A stretch of DNA of 64,000 nucleotides from Halorussus caseinilyticus (GTDB lineage: Archaea > Halobacteriota > Halobacteria > Halobacteriales > Haladaptataceae): NCBI RefSeq assembly GCF_029338395.1, contig NZ_CP119809.1, forward strand, positions 620,001 to 684,000, read 5' to 3'. How positions within the stretch are numbered: the stretch's first letter is position 1; the number at the start of each line of letters is the position of its first letter. This document shows positions 58,081 through 64,000 of the stretch, piece after piece. The notes below the pieces were generated by a model that was given only the letters and a program-made list of their open reading frames with translations, did no database searches and was not told the origin of the DNA. The position numbers and the translations under genes were made by a program.

Positions 58081-60093
58081 CTACTGCGGACTCGGACTGC
58101 CTGTACCCTGACGGCCGACCTGCCGTTCGAGCGCCGACCCGGTGATGTTCTTCAGGCGGTCCACGAGGCTGTCCTTCTCGGCCTCGCCCGCGAGGGCGAC
58201 TTCGAGAACCTCGCTGATGTGGGAGACGGGGATGATTTCTATCTGTTCCTCGTACTCCTCTTCTATCATCACGTCGTCCTCGTTGGCCGCCGGGATGATA
58301 ACCCGGTCGAGACCCGCCTTCGCCGCGGCCTCGATTTTGTGCGTGACGCCGCCGACCGGCAACACGTCGCCCCGGACTGACAGCGAACCGGTCATGGCGA
58401 GGTCCTGTTCGACCGGAATCTCTTCGAGGGCCGAGATGACGGCGGCCGCGACCGTAATCGACGCCGAGTCGCCGTCTACGCCCTGTTGACCGGCTTGGAC
58501 GAACTGGATGTGAACGTCCTTCTCGGTGATGTCCTCGTCGCTGAACTTCTTGATGATGGCCGAGACGTTCTGGACTGCCTCCTGAGCCATCTCCTTGAGT
58601 TGCCCCGTGGCGATGACTTCGCCGGGACCCTGCGAAGGGGTCACTTCGGCCATCACGGGGAGGACGATACCGGAGTCCTCGCCCATGACCGCGAGTCCGT
58701 TGACGCGGCCGACGACTTCGCCCTGATTGACGGTGAGTTCGTAGTCCTTGCGGCGTTCGATGTAGTCGTCGGCGACCTGTTGCTCGATGGAGCGACTCCG
58801 GCGCTTGGCCTGAAGCACGTCCTCGCGCTCGGTCTGGTCTTTGTTCGCGGCGCGAGCGATGTCCCCCGCCACGCGAACGAGTCCGCCGAGGTCACGAAGC
58901 TTGAGCGTGAGGTGGTCCTTTCGGCCCGACCGACGCTGTGCTTCGAGGATTATCTCTTCGACCGCTTCCTCGTTGAAATGGGGCAGGCGACCGTCTTTCT
59001 CGACCTCTTGGGCGATGAACCGGGTGTACTTCCGGCGCATCTCCGGGGTATCGTCGATGGTGTCGTCCATGTACACCTCGTAGCCGTATCCCTTGATGCG
59101 CGACCGGAGCGCCGGGTGCATGTTCTCCATCGCGTCCATGTTCCCCGCGGCAATCATGATGAAGTCGCAGGGGACGGGTTCGGTCTGAACCATCGCGCCC
59201 GAGGAGCGCTCGGACTGGCCCGTGATGGAGAATTCGCCCTCCTGAATCGCGGTCATCAGCTTCTGCTGACTGCGGATGTCGAGGGTGTTTATCTCGTCCA
59301 CGAACAGCACGCCCTTGTTGGCCTTGTGGATGGCTCCCGGTTCCACGCGGTCGTGGCTCGGGGTCTCCATCCCGCCGGACTGGAAGGGGTCGTGGCGCAC
59401 GTCGCCCAGCAGGGCACCGGCGTGGGCACCGGTGGCGTCCTCGAAGGGCGCGGTGGTCTGGTCGGCGTGGTTGACCAGCAGGTTTGGAATCATCGCGTCG
59501 TTGCCCCGCGACCCGTAGCGGAACGCGAGATAGATGACGCCCGCCGCGAGGATGCCCAGTAGCGGTCGGGTAGCGATGAGGAGCGAGTACCCCACCACGA
59601 TGGCGATGATGACCCACATCAGGAACGACCGCATCTGGTTGCGCTTGCGGGCCTCTTCCTTGTGGGCCTCGATTATCTGCTCGCCCTTTCCGGCCGGGAC
59701 CGTCCGGACTTTCGGCTCGTTACCGTCGTCGGGGTTGTGGTAGACGAGTACGTCCTGTAGGTCCTCTTTCGGCAGGAGTTCGCTCATCGCCTTCGCCAGC
59801 ATCGACTTGCCCGTTCCGGGCGTGCCAATCATCATGACGTGGCGGCGCTGTTTGGCCGCCTTCTGGACGACATCCCGAGCGTGGTCCTGCCCGATGACCT
59901 GATCCACCAGTCGGTCGGGAATCTCGATTTCGTCGGTGGTCTCTATCTCCAATCCGCCGAGCAGGTCGGCTTCGACTGCCTCGTCGTCCGTCACGTCGGG
60001 TTCAACGTCACTACCGAGGTCTTCGAAGCCCGGACTGTCTTGTCCGGTTGACTGCTCCGGCGGCGGAGCCTCGTTATCGGTGTCCTTACTCAT
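58081..60093 (-). CDS. lonB: Archaeal membrane-bound Lon protease (LonB)
   Basis: ATP-dependent membrane protease of 670 residues. The AAA domain has Walker A GTPGTGKS (90-97) and Walker B VLFVDEIN (262-269). Two hydrophobic segments (about 156-174 and 177-193) lie between, placing LonB in the membrane as usual in archaea. The protease domain has the Ser-Lys dyad, S543 (GDSAS) and K586 (VTHKIEAA). An acidic disordered N-terminus (1-45) precedes the AAA domain. It probably regulates membrane-lipid and carotenoid enzymes, as known for LonB in Haloferax. A TATA-like AGTATATCAA lies about 45 bases upstream (60136-60147). Confidence 0.96.
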   Translation of the reverse strand: MSKDTDNEAPPPEQSTGQDSPGFEDLGSDVEPDVTDDEAVEADLLGGLEIETTDEIEIPDRLVDQVIGQDHARDVVQKAAKQRRHVMMIGTPGTGKSMLAKAMSELLPKEDLQDVLVYHNPDDGNEPKVRTVPAGKGEQIIEAHKEEARKRNQMRSFLMWVIIAIVVGYSLLIATRPLLGILAAGVIYLAFRYGSRGNDAMIPNLLVNHADQTTAPFEDATGAHAGALLGDVRHDPFQSGGMETPSHDRVEPGAIHKANKGVLFVDEINTLDIRSQQKLMTAIQEGEFSITGQSERSSGAMVQTEPVPCDFIMIAAGNMDAMENMHPALRSRIKGYGYEVYMDDTIDDTPEMRRKYTRFIAQEVEKDGRLPHFNEEAVEEIILEAQRRSGRKDHLTLKLRDLGGLVRVAGDIARAANKDQTEREDVLQAKRRSRSIEQQVADDYIERRKDYELTVNQGEVVGRVNGLAVMGEDSGIVLPVMAEVTPSQGPGEVIATGQLKEMAQEAVQNVSAIIKKFSDEDITEKDVHIQFVQAGQQGVDGDSASITVAAAVISALEEIPVEQDLAMTGSLSVRGDVLPVGGVTHKIEAAAKAGLDRVIIPAANEDDVMIEEEYEEQIEIIPVSHISEVLEVALAGEAEKDSLVDRLKNITGSALERQVGRQGTGSPSPQ

Positions 60094-60233
60094 AGAACTG
60101 TCCTGTACGTACCTGAATTGAGGGCTGGAGAATTGATATACTTTCTCCCTCGATTCGCCAACAGTGGCTACGGTGAACTCGGCGATAGAGGCGTCGAAGT
60201 GGGCGTTTGGGACGGAAGCGGCATCTCGCCACC

Positions 60234-60243
60234 CTTATAAAAC
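60234..60243 (+). promoter_or_regulatory. TATA-like box of nadM
   Basis: CTTATAAAAC lies 21-30 bases before the nadM ATG, fitting a leaderless transcript. Confidence 0.6.
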
Positions 60244-60263
60244 CTCACGGCCCAACGATAGGT

Positions 60264-60782
60264 ATGACCCGCGGGTTCTACATCGGTCGCTTCCAACCGT
60301 ACCACAACGGACACCACAACGTGGTCCAGTCTATCGCCGAGGAAGTAGACGAGTTAGTCCTCGGTATCGGGAGTGCGGGCGATTCGCACACACAACACGA
60401 CCCGTTCACCGCGGGCGAGCGAATCATGATGATAACCAAGTCGCTGGTCGAGTCGGACCTCGTGACCTACGCGGTTCCCATCGAGGACTTGGACCGCAAC
60501 TCGGTGTGGGTCAGTCACGTCCAGAGCATGAGTCCGGACTTCGACGTGGCCTACTCGAACAACCCGCTCGTCATCCAGTTGTTCGAGGAGGCTGGCGTCG
60601 AGGTGCGCCAGTCGCCGATGTACAACCGCGACGTACTGGAGGGAACCGAGGTCCGCGACCGGATGATAGAGGGGAAAGACTGGGAGCGTCTGGTGCCGGA
60701 CGCGGTGGTCGAAGTCGTCGAGGAGACCGGCGGCTTGGAGCGGATTCAGCGCGTGAGCGACTCGGACAGCAACGGGGAGTAG
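60264..60782 (+). CDS. nadM: Nicotinamide-nucleotide adenylyltransferase NadM
   Basis: Forms NAD+ from NMN and ATP. The 172-residue protein has the nucleotidyltransferase motif GRFQPYHNGHHN (residues 8-19), which contains the HxGH catalytic pair, and the C-terminal motif SGTxVR-type segment as GTEVRDRMIEG. The ATG at 60264 is chosen because it begins directly at the family N-terminus MTRGFYIGRF. It stands alone, with a promoter-like CTTATAAAAC before it. Confidence 0.95.
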   Translation: MTRGFYIGRFQPYHNGHHNVVQSIAEEVDELVLGIGSAGDSHTQHDPFTAGERIMMITKSLVESDLVTYAVPIEDLDRNSVWVSHVQSMSPDFDVAYSNNPLVIQLFEEAGVEVRQSPMYNRDVLEGTEVRDRMIEGKDWERLVPDAVVEVVEETGGLERIQRVSDSDSNGE

Positions 60783-61108
60783 GCGCTTTTCTCGCTCGTT
60801 TTCGTCTCACGACCGGTCCTCTGCATCGTAACTCGTACCAGAACTACCGCCGGAGTCAGAAAGACGACTCCCCCGAAAGCCACGGCCGGTCGCGGTCGGC
60901 CAGACGACCACGCAAACGCGACCGGCCGTGCCCTTTCAGTCCGACCGACCCCACCGTAACCGCGGGCCACGGAGGGTGCGTCGGGGGACGACCTCCCCCC
61001 GAGCAGTCGGCGCTTCGCGCCGACGACGCCAGCACGCGCCGACCGGTATTCCTCCGACGATGCGTGAACTTCGACGCCTTTGTATCCGCACCGCCGGAAC
61101 CACCACCG
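60783..61108. other. Intergenic region with a family 2 repeat
   Basis: This 326-base gap between nadM and pyrF holds no gene. It contains copy 3 of dispersed repeat family 2 (about 60858-60947) and GC-rich sequence with short inverted repeats (TCGGCGCTTCGCGCCGA near 61007). A promoter for pyrF is not obvious. Confidence 0.6.
60858..60947. repeat. Dispersed intergenic repeat, family 2, copy 3
   Basis: A short version of the repeat at 19688-19820, with the central part missing. Inverted arms ACGGCCGGTCGCG and CGCGACCGGCCGT flank GACGACCACGCAAA. The terminal GCCCTTTCAGTCC matches GCCCCTTTCGGTCC of copy 1. Confidence 0.7.
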
Positions 61109-61918
61109 ATGACCGCGTTCTTCGACCGACTCGCCGACCGCATCGCCGAGGTGGACAGCATCGTGTCGGTCGGGTTGGACCCCGACACAGACCGCTTGCC
61201 CGCCGAGGTCCGAGACGCCGACCTACCGCGCTGGGAGTTCAACCGCCGAATCGTCGACGCGACCGCCGACCACGCCGCCGTCTTCAAGCCCAACGCGGCG
61301 TTCTACGAGGACCCCGACGGGTGGCGCGCGCTGGAGCGGACCGTCGAACACGCCCGCGAGAAGGGCGTCCCGGTCCTGCTCGACGCCAAGCGCGCCGACA
61401 TCGGCAACACCTCCCGACAGTACGCGAAGGTACTCGACTCGGTGGACGCCATCACCCTCAATCCGTTCCTCGGCCGGGACTCGCTCGCGCCGTTCCTCGA
61501 CCGGGAGGACGCGGGGTGTTTCCTGCTCTGTCGGACCTCGAACCCCGGCGGCGCGGACGTACAGGAGTTGGAACTCGCCGACGGGGACCTCGTGTACGAG
61601 CGCGTGGCCGACCTCGCCAGCGAGTGGAGCGAGGACGGCAACGGCAACGTCGGTCTCGTCGTCGGCGCGACCACCCCCGACGAACTCCGGACGGTCCGCG
61701 AGCGAGTCCCCGACCTGCCGTTCCTCGTCCCCGGCGTCGGCGCACAGGGCGGCGACGCCGAGGCCGCCGCAACCTACGCCACGGCGACGAACGGCGCTGG
61801 ACTGGTCAACTCCACGCGGGGCATCATCTTCGCCGGAGAAGAGTCGGACCAATCGTACGCCGACGCCGCCGAGGAAGCCGCCCGCGACCTGAAAGAGCGA
61901 CTGAACCGGTACCGATAG
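61109..61918 (+). CDS. pyrF: Orotidine 5'-phosphate decarboxylase
   Basis: Final step of UMP synthesis. The 269-residue protein is of the longer decarboxylase type used by haloarchaea. The catalytic block LDAKRADIGNTSRQYA (residues 91-106) holds the Lys-Asp pair. IFAGEESDQSYADAAEEAAR is close to the C-terminal phosphate site. The ATG at 61109 was picked because the first barrel strand (IVSVGLDPDTDRLP) begins soon after. Upstream reading to 60164 is spurious. The gene is followed by a small membrane-protein gene 31 bases later. Confidence 0.94.
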   Translation: MTAFFDRLADRIAEVDSIVSVGLDPDTDRLPAEVRDADLPRWEFNRRIVDATADHAAVFKPNAAFYEDPDGWRALERTVEHAREKGVPVLLDAKRADIGNTSRQYAKVLDSVDAITLNPFLGRDSLAPFLDREDAGCFLLCRTSNPGGADVQELELADGDLVYERVADLASEWSEDGNGNVGLVVGATTPDELRTVRERVPDLPFLVPGVGAQGGDAEAAATYATATNGAGLVNSTRGIIFAGEESDQSYADAAEEAARDLKERLNRYR

Positions 61919-61949
61919 CCCTAATCGACGCGAACCCCAACCGCCGGTC

Positions 61950-62219
61950 GTGAGTACCAACGCGACAGTCTCCGGACGGCCCATCTTCGCCGCCGTCGCC
62001 GTCATTGTCGTCCTCTTGGCGGGCGGCATCGGCGCTATCGTCGGCGCGTCCGGGCAGAAGCGCGCCGTCTCGATGGACCTTCTCGGCGTCGTCTCGTTCC
62101 AGATGTCGCCCGTCTCGATGGCGGCGTTCGGCATGCTCGTGACCGCGGGCGTGCTGGCGCTCCTGTTCGGTCTCGTCACCCTCGCGTCCCGGTACGACGA
62201 CGCCGACGAGCGCGCCTGA
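61950..62219 (+). CDS. Small membrane protein (89 residues)
   Basis: GTG start, 89 residues with two hydrophobic segments (about 12-33 and 52-76) and a charged end (SRYDDADERA). The first segment resembles haloarchaeal small membrane families of unknown role (FAAVAVIVVLLAGGIGAIVG). It lies 31 bases after pyrF, so it is likely co-transcribed. No function proposed. Confidence 0.72.
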   Translation: MSTNATVSGRPIFAAVAVIVVLLAGGIGAIVGASGQKRAVSMDLLGVVSFQMSPVSMAAFGMLVTAGVLALLFGLVTLASRYDDADERA

Positions 62220-62263
62220 GGGCGGGCGGACACGCTCGTCGGCCGTGCGCGCCCGACCGCCGA

Positions 62264-62488
62264 GTGCGCACGGGAGGCAAAAAACCACCCACCGCAATCA
62301 ACCCCACAACCAACCTACCTCTCGACTCTGCAATTTACCTCTCGATTCCGACCACGGCCCTCATCTACGTCGGGGTCGCCGTCGCCGTGGAACTGGCCTA
62401 CTCGAGGTGGACGCCCTCGGAGGCCGGACCGAAGCCAGCACCGGGAGCGACTGAGCGACAGCAGAACAGGCAGTTACACCGTCGGTAA
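62264..62488 (+). CDS. Possible small membrane protein (74 residues)
   Basis: A GTG-started frame that encodes a low-complexity N-terminus and a single hydrophobic segment (about 32-46, TTALIYVGVAVAVELAY) followed by a Pro/Ala-rich tail. Its end overlaps the end of the TRIC-like gene on the other strand by 15 bases. Upstream composition (rich in ACC/CAA repeats) is unlike coding DNA, so it may be a chance frame. Confidence 0.3.
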   Translation: MRTGGKKPPTAINPTTNLPLDSAIYLSIPTTALIYVGVAVAVELAYSRWTPSEAGPKPAPGATERQQNRQLHRR

Positions 62489-63097
62489 CTCCCACTCGTA
62501 GCGAATAGCCAGCGAGCGCAGTCCGAAGACCACGACCGCACAGACGAGCGCACTCGCGCGCTGACCGACGCCGACCGTGGCAACCAGCCAGAAGACGCTT
62601 CCACCGACGATAGCGCAGGTCGCGTAAAAGTCTTCCACGAGGACGAACGGGACGTTCCGAAGGAGGACATCGCTGACGAGACCGCCGCCGACGCCGGTCA
62701 CTGTTGCGAGGACGACCACGCCGAACGCTGAAAGCCCGGCGTCGGTGGCGACGAGCGCGCCCGTGGTAGCGAACGCCGCCAGTCCGACCGCGTCGGGGAG
62801 CAGGACGACCGCGTGGTCCGTCAGCGATTGGTCCGTCAGGTCGTCGCCGAGTCGGGCCAGTGCGATGCCAGCGACGACGCCGAACAGCACGACGCTCACG
62901 TCGGTCGTAGAGCGGAGCGCCACCGGAACACTGTCCACCAGCAGGTCGCGGGTGACGCCGCCACCGAGAGCGGTCAGCACCCCGAGGACCGCGACACCCA
63001 GCACGTCGAGGTCGGCGTCCGCACCCCGGAGCGACCCGACGACCGCGAACGCCAGCAGGCCGACGACGTTCATCACCGCAAAGGCGTCGAGTCCCAC
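62474..63097 (-). CDS. TRIC-type cation channel family protein (UPF0126-like)
   Basis: A 207-residue membrane protein from a GTG at 63097. Two similar halves each have about three hydrophobic helices, in line with the duplicated TRIC/UPF0126 family: FAVMNVVGLLAFAVVGSLRG opens the first, with GVLTALGGGVTRDLLVDSVP, and the second half repeats the pattern as VGGGLVSDVLLRNVPFVLVED. Archaeal TRIC homologues form K+-permeable pores. The GTG start preserves the family opening GLDAFAVMNVV. It starts one base from the stop of the downstream-oriented neighbour. Confidence 0.88.
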   Translation of the reverse strand: MGLDAFAVMNVVGLLAFAVVGSLRGADADLDVLGVAVLGVLTALGGGVTRDLLVDSVPVALRSTTDVSVVLFGVVAGIALARLGDDLTDQSLTDHAVVLLPDAVGLAAFATTGALVATDAGLSAFGVVVLATVTGVGGGLVSDVLLRNVPFVLVEDFYATCAIVGGSVFWLVATVGVGQRASALVCAVVVFGLRSLAIRYEWELPTV

Positions 63098-63098
63098 G

Positions 63099-63860
63099 CT
63101 ACACCTCGACGTGGATTTCGTCGCTGACCGAGACGCCGAAGGCGTCGTCGCCCCGGCCACGGTTGACCGCCAACTCGACGTTGCCGTGGCTTCCGACCGT
63201 GACGAGTCGCTCGCCCGGCGCGACTTCGGCGTAGGCCCGCGCGACGGGCGCGGACTCGCCGTTGACCGCAACCGACTCCCGGCCGTCGAGCAGTTCCGCG
63301 GGGAGGTTGGTGACGGCGTTGCCGAACCCGTCCACGACCAGCACCTCGCCGACGGCGGTGGCTCCTTCGAGTTCGGGGTCGGGAAAGCGCAGGTCCTCGA
63401 AGCCGTCGTCGGGCACCACGTCGTCGCGCTCGTGGAACGATTCGACGCCTTCCTCGTGGATTGCGGCGGCGGCGGGCGCGAACACGTCCCGGCCGTGGAA
63501 GGTGGAACTCGCGGGGTCGGCGTACTCGACTTCGAACACCTCGACCTCCGTGCCCTCGCTGTCGGCCAACTCGCGTGCGACCGGAAGCAGGACACCGTTG
63601 TCCGGTCCGACCAGCGCGTGGTCGCCCGCCCGCACCGCGAGCGCCGCCCGGTCGGTGCCGACGCCGGGGTCCACGACGACGAGGTGGACCGCGGGCGGGA
63701 AGTACGGCAGGACCTCTCGAAGCCAGAACGCGGTCGCTCGCACGTCTTGGCGGGGGAAGTCGTGGGCCACGTCCACCAGTCGCGCATCGGTTCGCTGGAG
63801 CATAACGCCCTTCATCGCGGCGGGGTAGGGCGTGCCGAAGTCGGAAGCGAGCGTTATCAT
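63099..63860 (-). CDS. SAM hydroxide adenosyltransferase (DUF62 family)
   Basis: A 253-residue enzyme related to SAM-dependent fluorinase/chlorinase that hydrolyses SAM to adenosine and methionine. Family motifs: ITLASDFGTPYPAAMKGVML at the N-terminus, VVDPGVGTDRAALAVRAG and LVGPDNGVLLPVAREL in the first domain, STFHGRDVFAPAAA and DGFGNAVTNLPAELL later. The second domain is a small barrel. It shares a short gap with the TRIC-like gene, suggesting one transcript. Confidence 0.92.
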   Translation of the reverse strand: MITLASDFGTPYPAAMKGVMLQRTDARLVDVAHDFPRQDVRATAFWLREVLPYFPPAVHLVVVDPGVGTDRAALAVRAGDHALVGPDNGVLLPVARELADSEGTEVEVFEVEYADPASSTFHGRDVFAPAAAAIHEEGVESFHERDDVVPDDGFEDLRFPDPELEGATAVGEVLVVDGFGNAVTNLPAELLDGRESVAVNGESAPVARAYAEVAPGERLVTVGSHGNVELAVNRGRGDDAFGVSVSDEIHVEV

Positions 63861-64000
63861 ACGCGAGCGTTCGGCTTCGACGGCCTAAAACGCACCAGTT
63901 CGAGGGGAGTCGGCGGTTGGGAGCGTCGTCGAGCCGTATAAATCTGTGTTTGAGGCGTGTTTTCGTTTTCTTACCGCGGATAAATATTTCTTAACCGAAG
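63861..64000. promoter_or_regulatory. Promoter-like region at the window end
   Basis: AT-rich elements GTATAAATCTGTG (about 63935) and CGGATAAATATTTC (63978) look like TATA boxes, the latter pointing out of the window. They probably serve genes on both sides of the border. Confidence 0.4.

Overview
The window is a stretch of haloarchaeal (class Halobacteria) chromosome. The evidence is high GC with strongly GC-biased third codon positions, very acidic proteins (Asp/Glu-rich GrpE, DnaK and zinc-ribbon proteins), archaea-specific genes (diphthine synthase, Trm5, SRP19, Gar1, LonB, NadM, a presenilin-like protease, XPB with Bax1, geranylgeranyl reductase) and a bacterioruberin carotenoid cluster found in halophiles. 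Many genes have a TATA-like box about 25-30 bases before the start codon, as expected for leaderless haloarchaeal transcripts. I cannot fix the genus.

Layout. 1-2.9 kb: dph5, a Gln-rich protein, trm5. 2.97-8.84 kb: an intact tRNA-Thr(CGU) carrying a 5.8-kb integrated element, bounded by a 28-bp repeat of the tRNA 3' end (3015-3042 and 8808-8835). Its genes are a tyrosine integrase, a winged-helix regulator divergent from a SWIM zinc-finger gene with two palindromic operators between them, a HEPN-type protein, a class III nucleotide-cyclase-like protein facing a four-helix membrane protein, small unknown genes, and 1.2 kb with no gene. 8.9-10.3 kb: AT-rich, two convergent membrane proteins. 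10.3-12.6 kb: saccharopine-dehydrogenase-like reductase and small acidic proteins. 12.7-16.9 kb: carotenoid genes crtB, cruF, lyeJ, crtD. 17-22.4 kb: a methyltransferase and the corrinoid transporter btuD, btuC, btuF. 22.4-34.2 kb: SRP19/Gar1, presenilin-like protease, OCD-family enzyme, XPB helicase and Bax1 nuclease, RNA m5C methyltransferase, PAC2 protein. 34.4-43.7 kb: geranylgeranyl reductase, ferredoxin, flavin reductase, rhodanese/MBL hydrolase, sulfurtransferase, then an overlapping Sco1-TlpA-CcdA thiol/copper operon. 43.7-45 kb: small AT-rich island with a Tat-exported protein. 45.1-49.7 kb: grpE-dnaK-dnaJ, with a small Cys-rich secreted peptide gene between dnaK and dnaJ. 50.2-57.7 kb: CPBP protease, membrane protein, acyl-CoA synthetase, aldo/keto reductase, half-length AMP-binding protein, short-chain fatty acid transporter. 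57.8-63.9 kb: LonB, NadM, PyrF, TRIC-type channel, SAM hydroxide adenosyltransferase.

The most unusual content is (i) the tRNA-Thr element, whose cyclase-like/membrane-protein pair and HEPN protein look like anti-phage cargo, possibly a Pycsar-like system, and (ii) two families of dispersed intergenic palindromic repeats. Family 1 abuts stop codons and has conserved flanks around hairpins whose stem sequence differs in every copy. Most of the remaining content is ordinary haloarchaeal housekeeping.
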